Shown here in pieces: positions 25,891 through 35,636 of a stretch of 48,279 nt of DNA (position 1 is the first letter of the stretch; every line of letters starts with the position of its first letter). Source of the stretch: Sphingobacteriales bacterium (GTDB lineage Bacteria > Bacteroidota > Bacteroidia > Chitinophagales > UBA2359); the NCBI GenBank assembly GCA_016718845.1, contig JADKCK010000072.1, forward strand, positions 1 to 48,279, in the 5' to 3' direction. The translations under genes were made by a program, and so were the position numbers. The notes beneath the pieces were generated by a model that saw nothing but the letters and a program-made list of their open reading frames with translations, was not told the DNA's origin and ran no database searches.

Positions 25891-28068
25891 TCATCTTACC
25901 AACACAATACGCCCTGTAGCCCATTTATCGTTGGTGGTGGGGCATTGTACAAAATAAATACCCGAAGGGTAGTTGCTTAAATCTAGTTCTATTTGCTCTT
26001 GGTTTTGTATGGCATAACGTTGCAAAATTTTCCCGTTTGCATCTGCCAAAAACAAAAACTCAAACGTACCTTTTAGCTCAACGGTTAGTTTGCCATTGGT
26101 TGGGTTTGGATAACACACAAACTTATTTATTTTTTGTTGATCTTGGGTTTTATCATCACTACTATTATTGTTGCTTGGTGGCAATTCAACGGTTACATTT
26201 GCAGTAGCTTGATTGGGCAGAAAGCTTTGGTTGCAGGGGGCAGTTTCGGTAAATTGGTCGATAATTTGCACCAACAAATTATTAATAGTTGTTACGTCGT
26301 AGTGGTCGGTGGTGGGTTTTATGTGGTCGTTACCAATACCGCTGTCGTTGGTTAAAAAAGTGTAGGTTCCGTTGGTTGCCAATGCCAAACAACGGAATAG
26401 GTATTCGGCAGATTTGGGTGTGCCGCTACATGCCACCGGAATAATACGTATACCCATGGCGGCAGCTTTGGCGGTTACTTGGTGCATACGTTCTAGGGTT
26501 TCGGCATCATCGCGCGAGGGGGCATCGGCAATTAAAAACAACAAACGGGTGCGCGCCTTTTCGCTCCATTTTTGCTGATGTAGGGCTACCGCTAAGGCGC
26601 TATCAACGGCTTCGGGCCAGTCGTAGCCGCCTGTAAAATTTTGTTGGCGGTTCATAAAATCGGTGGTGTTTTTTATTTTGGTCGAAAAAGGCGATACCCT
26701 AATCATGTTGGGGTCGCCAAAGTCGGTGTAAAAAACGCTGCCTAAGTTTATGGTTAAATCTTTGTGTTGGTTTTGGGTACGGTTTATAATGTCGTCTAAC
26801 TCGGTGCGCAGGTAGTTAATTTCGTCGAGCATCGAGTTGGTTGCATCTACCACAAACATAATATCTATGTTCGATGATGGGTTGCATTTGGCGGGCAGGG
26901 CTAATGTATTAATGCCCCCTGCAAACGGCACGGCACGGCTAATGGTATAAGGTTTGCGATTATATATTGTTTGGATACTAAACTGTGCGTTGGCGGGTGT
27001 GGTGCTAAATAGGTTTGCCCAAAGCTCGGCTTTACCTGTGTTGTCGGTGCGGGCTTGCCAAACGCTTTGCCCTGCATCGGACACTAAACTTACTGCTTGG
27101 TCAACAAGTGCATCGCCGCCCTCGGTGGTTAGCTGCACCACATAACGCTCCATTGCCCTAAATTGCCAATGGGTTTGCTCGCTTTCTAAAATATCGGTCG
27201 TTATATCTTGCCACATCTCCCATTTGGTAAAATCGTTTACTTCGCCTGCTGTAAGCAAGCCTGCTTTGGCAGATGGAGCAAGTTGTATAGGCGTGTCGGT
27301 GTAGGCAGCTATGGGGTCGTTGATTATTGCATTGCTATTTACAATATTTGCAATTGTGGGAGGTGGAGGTGGCGATGAAGATGGTGGTGGAGCAATAGTA
27401 GGTACGCTGTTTGTTTTTGCAGCACCAACAGCCATGGCAGGTTGCCAATCATAGCTAACTGCTGGTGCTGCTTGTAGGGTTGCGTTTGTGGATTGGCAGT
27501 TTGTTGTGGTTTCTTTTGTAGGCTTAGGTGCAGGCATTGGGGTAGTACGCCCTTTCAAATCTTGCGACGAAGCGGGCATTACAGCACTACTCCTTTCCGA
27601 TTCTTGTGCCTTAACTTTATTGTTTGTTTTCTTTTGCGGTGCCGATGTGCTACTTATCACTACTTCGTCTAACGACTGCGCATCTTCGAGCAATTGCACA
27701 TTAATGGTTAAAGTAGCATTGTCAACTAGTACTATATCGTTTATTGTTTTAGATAAATAGCCCGTATACGCTACAACAATGTCATACTTACCTTTGGCAA
27801 GTTTTAACGTATAGTTGCCTTCCATGTCGGTTTGCGTTCCTTTGTTACTGCCAACTACCCTAATAGTTGCACCTATTAAGGGTTCGTTTCCATCGGTTAC
27901 TTTGCCCATTATAGTAGCATATTGTTGGGCTTGTACAGTGTTTGAGTATATGCAGGTAAAAAACACTGTAAAGTAGGCAAAAATACCTATATACAAGGTC
28001 AATGGTCTGTTGTTTTGCATAATGTTTACATTTGGAGGTTGATGATAATATTTTGTTGAAAAATGCAA
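25891..28068 (-). CDS. T9SS cargo with carboxypeptidase-like domain and von Willebrand A domain
   Basis: 725 residues as written. The probable start is Met17 (position 28020), directly before the signal peptide (LTLYIGIFAYFTVFFTCIYSNTVQAQ). Residues 50-130 form a CarboxypepD-regulatory-like domain (IMGKVTDGNEPLIGATIRVV), followed by a Pro/Thr/Ser-rich linker (about 150-240) and a GEVNDFTKWEMWQDIT motif. The vWA domain starts at about 400, with a MIDAS-type metal site D408-A-T-N-S and later LLFLIADAPSRDD. A T9SS type A sorting domain is at the C-terminus (CYPNPTNGKLTVELKG...LQRYAIQNQEQIELDLSNYPSGIYFVQ). It is probably a metal-dependent adhesive surface protein (inference). Exported by Sec and T9SS. 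Confidence 0.85.
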   Translation of the reverse strand: MHFSTKYYHQPPNVNIMQNNRPLTLYIGIFAYFTVFFTCIYSNTVQAQQYATIMGKVTDGNEPLIGATIRVVGSNKGTQTDMEGNYTLKLAKGKYDIVVAYTGYLSKTINDIVLVDNATLTINVQLLEDAQSLDEVVISSTSAPQKKTNNKVKAQESERSSAVMPASSQDLKGRTTPMPAPKPTKETTTNCQSTNATLQAAPAVSYDWQPAMAVGAAKTNSVPTIAPPPSSSPPPPPTIANIVNSNAIINDPIAAYTDTPIQLAPSAKAGLLTAGEVNDFTKWEMWQDITTDILESEQTHWQFRAMERYVVQLTTEGGDALVDQAVSLVSDAGQSVWQARTDNTGKAELWANLFSTTPANAQFSIQTIYNRKPYTISRAVPFAGGINTLALPAKCNPSSNIDIMFVVDATNSMLDEINYLRTELDDIINRTQNQHKDLTINLGSVFYTDFGDPNMIRVSPFSTKIKNTTDFMNRQQNFTGGYDWPEAVDSALAVALHQQKWSEKARTRLLFLIADAPSRDDAETLERMHQVTAKAAAMGIRIIPVACSGTPKSAEYLFRCLALATNGTYTFLTNDSGIGNDHIKPTTDHYDVTTINNLLVQIIDQFTETAPCNQSFLPNQATANVTVELPPSNNNSSDDKTQDQQKINKFVCYPNPTNGKLTVELKGTFEFLFLADANGKILQRYAIQNQEQIELDLSNYPSGIYFVQCPTTNDKWATGRIVLVR

Positions 28069-28366
28069 TAAGCAAGGCTTTATTACCTACCACATCTGCC
28101 CCAAATATAGCGTTTTGTGTATTTTTTGGGTAGATGAGCTAAAATCCAAACAAAAGTACAGTAATTTACGCAATTTAACAAAAAACAAGCTACTAAAAGA
28201 CTTGTTAAGACAAAAAAAATAAAAAAAAGAAGTTTTTTATTACTTGCTGTATTATTTTTTTGTACCTTAGCCCCCAAAATAACAACACTCCAAATTTAGT
28301 TAGTTTGTGCGTGCCAAACAACAAAACTAGTGCGTATCAAGCAACAAAACTAAGCAACACAACACC
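28069..28366. other. divergent intergenic region
   Basis: 298 bp between the vWA gene (minus) and pntB (plus). AT-rich; a CAAAAGTA box at about 28151-28158 could be the minus-strand promoter. Nothing else recognised. Confidence 0.45.
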
Positions 28367-29767
28367 ATGAGTACCCAAGAAATCATTATCAAACTAATTT
28401 ATTTAGTAGCCTCTGTATTATTTATTGTGGGCATTAAAATGTTGGGCAAAACCCAAACTGCCCGTCGTGGTAATGCATACTCGGCAGTAGGTATGATGCT
28501 GGCTATTGTAGCTACTTTGCTACAAGCCGAAGTATTAAGTTACACCGAAATTGCCGTTACCCTACTTGCCAGCACTGCTGTAAGTTTATGGATAGCTAGG
28601 CGTGTACAAATGACCCAAATGCCCGAAATGGTAGCCTTGTTTAATGGTTTTGGCGGAGCTGCATCTATGCTGGTTGCCCTATCCGACTATTGGTACCGAA
28701 ACAGCCAAGGCGACACCCCCGACATTACCATAGGCACTGCCATTGTGCTAAGTATTTTGGTGGGGGCTGTTACCTTAACTGGCTCGTTGGTGGCTTATGG
28801 CAAACTAAGCGGAAATATAAACGGCAATGCCATTGTATTTAAAGGGCAACACCCACTAAACGCTTTGCTATTTGCTATTACTATTGTAACGGGTATACTG
28901 GCAGTTATGTATCCCGATAACCTTTGGTATTTGGGCATAGTGTCGGTTATTAGTTTGTTGTTAGGTATATTAACCGTTATACCCATTGGTGGGGCAGATA
29001 TGCCTGTTGTTATATCGTTGCTTAACTCGTACTCGGGTATAGCCGCTTGTTTTACAGGCTTTATCCTCCAAAACGAAGTATTGATTATTGCCGGAGCATT
29101 GGTTGGCTCGTCGGGTATTATACTTACACAAATTATGTGTAAAGGTATGAATAGGTCGCTAATAAATGTGTTGTTGGGCGGATTTGGGCAAACCAGCAGC
29201 GGCGGTGGCGGCACAGGCAAAGCATCGGACATAGTAGTTAAAGAAGTAGGTGTAGAAGAAGCCGCCATGATTTTTGACTCGGCAAGCTCTGTAATTATTG
29301 TACCCGGCTATGGTATGGCAGTAGCACAAGCACAGCACATTGTCCGCGAACTAACCGATTTACTACTCCGTAAAAACATTGATGTACGCTTTGCCATACA
29401 CCCCGTTGCAGGGCGTATGCCCGGACACATGAACGTACTACTTGCCGAATCGAACATTGATTACGACAAATTGGTAGAGATGGAAAAAATAAACGATGAT
29501 TTTGCCAATACCGATGTGGTGTTTGTGGTAGGTGCCAACGATGTGGTAAACCCCGCTGCCCGCCACGACACATCGAGCCCTATATATGGTATGCCTATTT
29601 TAAACGCCGACAAAGCCCGCACCGTTATTGTTAGCAAACGCAGCATGAATGCAGGTTATGCGGGCATCGAAAACGAACTGTTTGGCTACCCCAATTGCCT
29701 GATGCTTTTTGGCGATGCCAAAGTAAGTATTACCAAGTTGGTAAACGAACTTAAAGAGATGGAATAA
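28367..29767 (+). CDS. pntB: NAD(P) transhydrogenase subunit beta
   Basis: 466 residues, the usual length. Membrane part of the proton-translocating transhydrogenase that passes hydride from NADH to NADP+ using the proton-motive force. About nine transmembrane helices occupy residues 1-270; the C-terminal dIII NADP-binding domain follows (VPGYGMAVAQAQHIVREL, FAIHPVAGRMPGHMNVLLAE, GANDVVNPAARHD, VSKRSMNAGYAGIENELF). The gene starts a transcription unit; pntA (pntAA/AB), which normally precedes it, is not in this window. Start chosen at ATG 28367, supported by the hydrophobic first helix. A strong terminator follows. Confidence 0.95.
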   Translation: MSTQEIIIKLIYLVASVLFIVGIKMLGKTQTARRGNAYSAVGMMLAIVATLLQAEVLSYTEIAVTLLASTAVSLWIARRVQMTQMPEMVALFNGFGGAASMLVALSDYWYRNSQGDTPDITIGTAIVLSILVGAVTLTGSLVAYGKLSGNINGNAIVFKGQHPLNALLFAITIVTGILAVMYPDNLWYLGIVSVISLLLGILTVIPIGGADMPVVISLLNSYSGIAACFTGFILQNEVLIIAGALVGSSGIILTQIMCKGMNRSLINVLLGGFGQTSSGGGGTGKASDIVVKEVGVEEAAMIFDSASSVIIVPGYGMAVAQAQHIVRELTDLLLRKNIDVRFAIHPVAGRMPGHMNVLLAESNIDYDKLVEMEKINDDFANTDVVFVVGANDVVNPAARHDTSSPIYGMPILNADKARTVIVSKRSMNAGYAGIENELFGYPNCLMLFGDAKVSITKLVNELKEME

Positions 29768-29780
29768 TTTAGGTATCTTT

Positions 29781-29836
29781 AAACAAACAAACAACACCTA
29801 CACATTTATTGTAAAATGTGTAGGTGTTGTTTGTTT
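29781..29836. terminator. strong terminator after pntB
   Basis: A stem of about 19 bp, AAACAACACCTACACATTT / AAATGTGTAGGTGTTGTTT, 20 bp past the stop. Confidence 0.9.
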
Positions 29837-30100
29837 ATATAATGCCTCCAAAAGCAAATAAATAGCTATACTTTTGTATTACTGCCGGCAACAATTGTTG
29901 ATGTTTAGAGTAGTAGCTGCCCAAATAAATACACCTGATTATCAAGCACCTATAAACAGCCATCACTCTTTTTTACAGTAGCTTTACACCATTATCCCAT
30001 GCATTTTGTTTAAATTTGGGTTTTAAATCAACAATGTAGCTAATCAGTTTTTAAAAACTGTGTCACCGTGTGCGTAAGTATCTAAATTTGATGCACAAAT
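29837..30100. other. intergenic region, nothing seen
   Basis: About 264 bp with no gene, repeat or clear signal, apart from the 3' end of ppk2. Confidence 0.5.
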
Positions 30101-31224
30101 TTAGGAAAAGTTATCGCTAACTAGCAAACTTTCGCCTTTTTCGTATATGATATTTGAACGACCAATTATGAGCGGGTCTAATTTGCCAATAGTTGTAATA
30201 TTTCTTTTATCATAAGGAATTTTATGCAAAACATACCGCATAGCATTTAAACGAGCGCGTTTTTTACAGTCCGATTTTACCACAATCCAAGGCACATCAG
30301 AAGTGTCTGTAAAGAAAAACATTTTTTCTTTTGCATCGGTGTATTCGTCCCATTTGTCCAACGAAGCCCTATCAATAGGCGATAGTTTCCATTGTTTGAG
30401 TGGATGTGTTTCGCGGTCTTTGAAGCGTCTTTTTTGTTCGTCACGACTTACCGAAAACCAAAATTTAATAAGTATGATGCCACTTCGCACCAAATTTCGT
30501 TCAAAATCGGGTACTTGCCGCATAAACTCCGAGTATTCTTCTTTGGTGCAAAAACCCATTACATTTTCTACACCAGCCCTATTATACCACGAACGGTCAA
30601 ATAAGACAATTTCGCCAAATGTTGGTAAATGCTTTACATAGCGTTGAAAATACCATTGTCCTTTTTCTTCTTCGGTTGGCTTTTCGAGTGCTACAACCCT
30701 AGCACCACGAGGATTTAGATGCTCCATGACACGTTTTATCGCACCTCCTTTTCCGGCAGCATCTCTACCCTCAAATAAAATAACAATACGGCTACCTGTT
30801 TGCTTAACCCACGACTGCAATTTTAAAAATTCAACCTGCAAGTCGTATTTCTGGTTTTCATATCTTTTTCGTGATAGTAGATTTTTGTAAGGATAGCCAC
30901 CGTGCCGCCAATCTTTCGACAACTCTTCGTCAGGATGTATTTTTGGAGGCGGAGTTTGCTTGTATTCTTCGAGTAACGACTGCAAAATCAATTGACGCTC
31001 TTCGGGCGAAAAACTCTTTAAATAATCTTCTGCCGTCGTTTTTTTATCAACTTCTGTCTTGTCCAAAATGTCTTTTAGCGCAGTAGCTTCTATATTGATT
31101 TTAGCCTGTACTTTTTGGGCAACCGTTTTTCTTGTGCTTCAAGCAAGCTCTCTCCGCCTATTACATCTCCTTCGTTAGCAGGGTGTATAGTGTCTTTTAG
31201 AATGCTTTTTTTGTTCTTTTCCAT
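30101..31224 (-). pseudogene. ppk2: polyphosphate kinase 2, with a frameshift in the N-terminal extension
   Basis: The catalytic part (321 residues from 31066) is intact. It contains Walker A in EGRDAAGKGGAIKR, the lid/Walker B region (FDRSWYNRAGVENVMGFC) and KFWFSVSRDEQKRRFKDRETHPLKQWKLSP, and ends near SNIIYEKGESLL. PPK2 transfers phosphate between polyphosphate and nucleotides. Upstream, an ATG at 31224 begins MEKNKKSILKDTIHPANEGD and continues to LLEAQ. The frame joins TVAQKVQAKINIEATALKDILDKTEVD if one A is added to the A5 run at about 31126. The full protein would then be about 375 residues, so the Met at 31066 is probably internal. A sequencing error is as likely as a mutation, and the core may still be made from 31066. 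Cytoplasmic. Confidence 0.85.
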
Positions 31225-31450
31225 GTCGTATAACAATTATGGTTTGATGAATAGAGATAGAGGCGAAGTAGTAAAAAAACAGGTAGTAATTAATTTGCAT
31301 TTTAGAATCATACAAATTAAAATTACTGCTAAATTTTATCGCCTACACAGAAAGGTTTTCGGGCGCTAATGTACTAGCTTTTTTTTAAATTACGCAATTT
31401 TTGGCTGTGCTTTTTATATTTTATTTTTTGTAAATAAATTTTGGGATAGA

Positions 31451-31504
31451 TAACAAACCGCCGCCGCAACTACTTGTATAATTGGTTGCAGCGGCGGTTT
31501 GTTT
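31451..31504. terminator. GC-rich stem-loop terminator
   Basis: AACAAACCGCCGCCGCAAC pairs with GGTTGCAGCGGCGGTTTGTT (one mismatch), flanked by T/A-rich ends. No gene end lies directly next to it, so what it terminates is unclear. Confidence 0.65.
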
Positions 31505-31605
31505 AACAATAATAGGGTTTATATGGATTTTAAAATCCGCATCTAATCGATAAAATCTGTATCCTCTTGTGCATAATATCAGTAATAAGCATAATTATTT
31601 ACCAT

Positions 31606-31641
31606 AAAAAGGCATCTATTTATAAAAAATAGATGCCTTTT
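31606..31641. terminator. terminator of the dockerin-like protein gene
   Basis: The stem AAAAAGGCATCTATTT / AAATAGATGCCTTTT, about 25 bp past the stop of the minus-strand gene. Confidence 0.85.
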
Positions 31642-31664
31642 GTTAGGTTTAGTAGATTTATGAG

Positions 31665-32693
31665 CTATGGAACAACCAAACGCACTTGTGGAATACCAAT
31701 AGTACTTGAGTTAGGTTGGTATAGGTTAAAGTCGTTTACTTCTACGGTTCGGTTCATGTTGCCATCGGCGGCTTTATAGCCAAATTGCGATGATTCGGTG
31801 ACGTATCGGTTATAATCTTTAACGGTAATTACGCCGTCGCCGTTGTAGTCGCCGCCATACATTACATATTTACCCGAGCTTAGTTTTAGTTGTCCGTTGC
31901 CAAAGGCTTGCGATGCGGCGGTGGTAAAGTCGTAGGTACTCATGCTGGCAGATATGGTTAGTGGTAGGCGTGTCATTACATCGAGGTGGTTGCGGTGGCG
32001 GATAATAAAGTGGTAGCTGCTACCATTGGTTAAGCCGCTAAAGGTAGCGCCTGTGGCTCCGCTTGGGTCTTGTATGGTACCGTCGGCAAGTAAAATGGCT
32101 GCCCGCGAGGCAACTAAGGCGTAAGTTGTTGGGTCAACGGCTTGTATCAATACCCAATCAACCATATTAGTAGGTGTGCTTGTTATGGTTTCGGTGCCTG
32201 CGTAGTTCCATGGGACGGCATTGTAGGGTTGTGCAGTTGGCAGTGTGCCTGCTACACTTGCCAAGGTGGTGGTCATGGCAGTGCCGTTAAATGGACCCTC
32301 TAAAAATAACTTGAAGGGTATATTAACACCTGCTTGTATGCTTACTACCGTTGCCCCCGACACACCCGAGCAGCCCGATGCGTTGATAATTTCGACGGTA
32401 TACGAACCTGCTTGGGTAACGCTTAATGTATTTTGGTTAAGCCCCGAGCTAACTAAGGTAGCTCCGCGATACCACTCGTAGGTGGCACCCGATACTACGT
32501 TAGCCGTAAGCGTGGCGCTGCCCCCCGACGGGATAACAACCGATGCTCCGTTGCTAATGCTAGCTGTTGGTGGCTGATTAATGGTAATGTTAATGGTAGC
32601 CGACCCAGTGCAAGACTGGGCATTGGCGTTTAGGTTGGTTAACATTATACCAGCAATAGTGCTTAGTAATAGAAATTTTGTACTATTTTTCAT
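31665..32693 (-). CDS. secreted Ig-like protein with dockerin-type calcium repeats
   Basis: 342 residues. Signal peptide ends at residue about 25 (LTNLNANAQ). An Ig-like PKD/SprB-type domain (about 28-120; NQPPTASISNG...GSYTVEIINASGCSG) is followed by a beta domain, then two Ca-binding dockerin-type motifs near the C-terminus: DYNGDGVITVKDYNRY and DGNMNRTVEVNDFNLY. No canonical T9SS tail is seen. The protein is probably surface-bound through its dockerin-like or Ig parts, or released. A promoter with -33 CAAA and -7 CAAAGGTA lies upstream at 32758-32789. Function unknown. Confidence 0.8.
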   Translation of the reverse strand: MKNSTKFLLLSTIAGIMLTNLNANAQSCTGSATINITINQPPTASISNGASVVIPSGGSATLTANVVSGATYEWYRGATLVSSGLNQNTLSVTQAGSYTVEIINASGCSGVSGATVVSIQAGVNIPFKLFLEGPFNGTAMTTTLASVAGTLPTAQPYNAVPWNYAGTETITSTPTNMVDWVLIQAVDPTTYALVASRAAILLADGTIQDPSGATGATFSGLTNGSSYHFIIRHRNHLDVMTRLPLTISASMSTYDFTTAASQAFGNGQLKLSSGKYVMYGGDYNGDGVITVKDYNRYVTESSQFGYKAADGNMNRTVEVNDFNLYQPNSSTIGIPQVRLVVP

Positions 32694-32757
32694 ACTGTCA
32701 GTTATTTATTTTGATAACAAGTAAGGATACATCAAAAACTATACCCTTATTGCCACA

Positions 32758-32789
32758 CAAAGGTACTAAATTGTTTGTAAAACACCAAA
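32758..32789 (-). promoter_or_regulatory. Bacteroidota sigma-A type promoter
   Basis: On the minus strand TTTG (32786-32789), a 20-bp gap, then TACCTTTG (32758-32765), close to the TTTG-N19-TAnnTTTG consensus. It lies 65 bp before the dockerin-like gene. Confidence 0.65.
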
Positions 32790-32866
32790 AAATGTGTTTT
32801 TGTTTGTATAAAATGACAAAAAAAGTAAAAAAAGTGCGAAAAAAAGGTGTCAGTTCTATTTAAGTG

Positions 32867-34099
32867 CTATAAAAGCACATCTATTTGTGTTTGCAGTAGG
32901 TCGTTGAGGGTTTCGCGGCGCCTAATAAGGTGTGTTTTGTTTTGGTAAATCATTACTTCGGCGGGGCGCACCCTTGAGTTGTAGTTCGATGCCATTTCGA
33001 AACAATACGCCCCTGCATTGGCAAAACACAAAATATCGCCTTCGTTAACTTCGTTTAGACGGCGGTCTATGGCAAAGGTGTCGGTTTCGCAGATGTAGCC
33101 TACTACTGTATAAAAACGCATAATGCCTTGCGGGTACGATATGTTGGTTATGTGGTGATAGGCATCGTAAAACATAGGGCGGATAAGGTGATTAAAACCT
33201 GTATCTAAGCCGGCAAAAATAGTAGCGGGTGTTTGTTTTACCACATTAACTTGTGCAAAAAAATAACCCGCTTGGCTCACTAAAAATTTACCCGGTTCAA
33301 ATTGCATTTGTAAGGGTCTGCCATATTGTTGGCAAAACTCGTCGAAACGCGGCACTAATTGTGCTGCCAATGCCTCAATATCTGTGCCTACATCGCTTGG
33401 ACGATACGGTACTTTAAAACCGCTTCCAAAGTCTATAAAAGTTAGGTCGGGGAAATGTTGGGCGGCATCTAACAATATTTCGGCACCGCGCATAAACACT
33501 TCTATGTCTAAAATATCCGAGCCTGTATGTACATGCAAGCCTGTTACCTGTAGTTTGCATTGTTCGATAATGCGTTGTAAATGCCGCATTTGGTAGACCG
33601 AAATGCCAAATTTGCTGTCTACATGACCCGTAGATATTTTGTGGTTGCCGCCTGCCATAATGTGCGGGTTTAGGCGCACACAAACGGGTACGGTGTTGCC
33701 ATATTGTTGCCCAAACTGCTCTAAAATAGATAGGTTATCTATATTTATCATTACACCTAACTCAACGGCTTGCTGTATTTCGGTCATCGAAACGCAGTTG
33801 GGCGTAAAAATAATGTCTGATGGAGCAAAACCCGCTAGCAAACCTTTTTGTACTTCGTATATTGATACGGTATCTAAGCCTGCGCCTAAGCGGTGCATAA
33901 AACGCAAAATATTTTGGTTTGATAGTGCTTTACACGCATATTTTATGCGCACCTGAGTGTTACCAAAGGCACTTAACAAACGGTGATATTGTTGCTCGAT
34001 GATTGCCAAATCGTACACATATAAGGGAGTGCCGTATTGTTGGCATAAGTCGAGTACGTTGTGGTTTTGGATAAAAAAATGGTTGTCTATGCGTTGCAT
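32867..34099 (-). CDS. lysA: diaminopimelate decarboxylase
   Basis: 410 residues, normal length. PLP-dependent last step of lysine biosynthesis: meso-diaminopimelate to L-lysine and CO2. PLP-lysine K57 in IKYACKALSN, LHVHTGSDI, IDFGSGFKVPY, EPGKFLV, and the active-site Cys region VGYICETDTFA all fit. The IDNHFFIQ N-terminal segment and the GAYCFEMASNYNSRVRP C-terminal segment are also typical of Bacteroidota LysA. Monocistronic as far as seen; the next minus-strand gene (purU) is separated by R1 copy C. Confidence 0.95.
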   Translation of the reverse strand: MQRIDNHFFIQNHNVLDLCQQYGTPLYVYDLAIIEQQYHRLLSAFGNTQVRIKYACKALSNQNILRFMHRLGAGLDTVSIYEVQKGLLAGFAPSDIIFTPNCVSMTEIQQAVELGVMINIDNLSILEQFGQQYGNTVPVCVRLNPHIMAGGNHKISTGHVDSKFGISVYQMRHLQRIIEQCKLQVTGLHVHTGSDILDIEVFMRGAEILLDAAQHFPDLTFIDFGSGFKVPYRPSDVGTDIEALAAQLVPRFDEFCQQYGRPLQMQFEPGKFLVSQAGYFFAQVNVVKQTPATIFAGLDTGFNHLIRPMFYDAYHHITNISYPQGIMRFYTVVGYICETDTFAIDRRLNEVNEGDILCFANAGAYCFEMASNYNSRVRPAEVMIYQNKTHLIRRRETLNDLLQTQIDVLL

Positions 34100-34184
34100 A
34101 TTGCTAGCTTGCTAAGGTTAAAGCGGATTAAAAAGGTGGTAGGGTTTGACAAGTGATTGATTTGGTACTGCGCTTAAGTGCTTT

Positions 34185-34273
34185 GGGGGTGCCCGCAACT
34201 GTGCAAAACATGGAAAGCCAATCATCACCCCCAAAAAAGACATTTACCGCGTCAAGCGGGGCAGGTGCAAGCT
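34185..34273 (-). repeat. R1 dispersed repeat, copy C (full)
   Basis: Reverse complement of copy A (5065-5150) with only a handful of substitutions. GGGGGTG (34185-34191) can pair with CACCCCC (34226-34232), and CCGC..GCGG forms the second hairpin. It lies between lysA and purU. Confidence 0.85.
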
Positions 34274-34304
34274 GTTTGGATGATTGGTGTAGTGTTGCCA
34301 ATTA

Positions 34305-35144
34305 TCAAAAAATAATGGTTTTGTTTTTGTGGATAAAGATGCGGTCTTGGAACACTAATTTTAGGGCGCGAGCCAACACAATTTTTTCGCCATCTTTACC
34401 TGCTCGTGCCATTTCGTCGGAGCTAAGACGGTGGGTTACGGGTATGGTATCTTGGTGGATAATGGGTCCTTCGTCGAGGTTGTTGTTTACAAAATGGGCG
34501 GTTGCGCCAATAATTTTTACGCCTCGGTCAAAGGCTTGGCGGTAGGGGTTGGCACCGATAAAGGCAGGTAAAAACGAGTGGTGGATATTGATAATTTTGT
34601 TTGGATAATGAGCCACAAACTCGGGGGTTAATACGCGCATATATTTTGCCAGCACCAAAAACTCGGGTTGATAAATGGCTAATGCCTTATGTATGGCTTC
34701 TTCGTGTTCGGGTCGGGTGCGGTGTTCGTGGCTTATGTAATGAAAAGGTATACCAAATTTTGCTACTAAAGGTTGCAAAACATTGTGGTTACTTATTACA
34801 GCTAGGATATTGGCATCTAGCTCGTCGTAGGCATACCGCAATAGTAAATCGCCTAAGCAGTGGTGTTCTTTGGTAACTAATAGCACAATATCTTTGCGTT
34901 TGCGCGGGTTTAGTACTATGTTTGCTTCGGGCGGCATTTGGGTGTGCAGTTCGTTGAGTAGTTCGGTGGTATCTATATTGCCCGAAAACTCGGTGCGCAT
35001 AAAAAAGTGGTTGGCATGGCGGTCTACAAATTCATCGTTTTTTAAGATGTTGAGCGCATGGCGGTATAAAATGCTGGTGATGCTATAAACCAAGCCTATT
35101 TGGTCGGGGCAATCTATGAGTAAAACGTGTGCTTCGGCGGACAT
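34305..35144 (-). CDS. purU: formyltetrahydrofolate deformylase
   Basis: 279 residues, normal length. Hydrolyses 10-formyl-THF to formate and THF, supplying formate for PurT or balancing one-carbon pools. N-terminal ACT domain (VLLIDCPDQIGLVYSITSIL); C-terminal formyltransferase-fold domain with VISNHNVL, the catalytic segment INIHHSFLPAFIGANPYRQAFDRGVKIIGATAHFV, and the DEGPIIHQD motif. Start ATG at 35144 follows an ATTAATT tandem run. Upstream sequence is an AT-rich area and the 35326-35590 low-quality stretch. Confidence 0.93.
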   Translation of the reverse strand: MSAEAHVLLIDCPDQIGLVYSITSILYRHALNILKNDEFVDRHANHFFMRTEFSGNIDTTELLNELHTQMPPEANIVLNPRKRKDIVLLVTKEHHCLGDLLLRYAYDELDANILAVISNHNVLQPLVAKFGIPFHYISHEHRTRPEHEEAIHKALAIYQPEFLVLAKYMRVLTPEFVAHYPNKIINIHHSFLPAFIGANPYRQAFDRGVKIIGATAHFVNNNLDEGPIIHQDTIPVTHRLSSDEMARAGKDGEKIVLARALKLVFQDRIFIHKNKTIIF

Positions 35145-35150
35145 TTTTTG

Positions 35151-35178
35151 TTAATTATTAATTATTAATTATTAATTG
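35151..35178. repeat. ATTAATT tandem repeat
   Basis: About four units of TTAATTA immediately upstream of purU. A microsatellite; possible polymerase-slippage site. Confidence 0.7.
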
Positions 35179-35325
35179 TAGATAATGTTTCTGCAAGAAG
35201 ATAAAAAACTACTCTGTATTTTTAAAATACATTAAAAAATAATTTTCATTAAGTAGTCTTTTAAATTGTTTCCAAAATAACTTTTTTCGGTGGGTGTTAA
35301 TTATGAGCAGTTTGATAAGGACATT

Positions 35326-35590
<265 letters not shown>

Positions 35591-35636
35591 GGCATCAAAG
35601 TAGGAAAATCATCTACCCTAATAACAAACTTATTTT

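Larger units (their letters stand above)
31225..31664. other. intergenic region with two terminators
   Basis: 440 bp; the two strong stem-loops at 31451-31504 and 31606-31641 are its only clear features. The rest is AT-rich. Confidence 0.55.
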
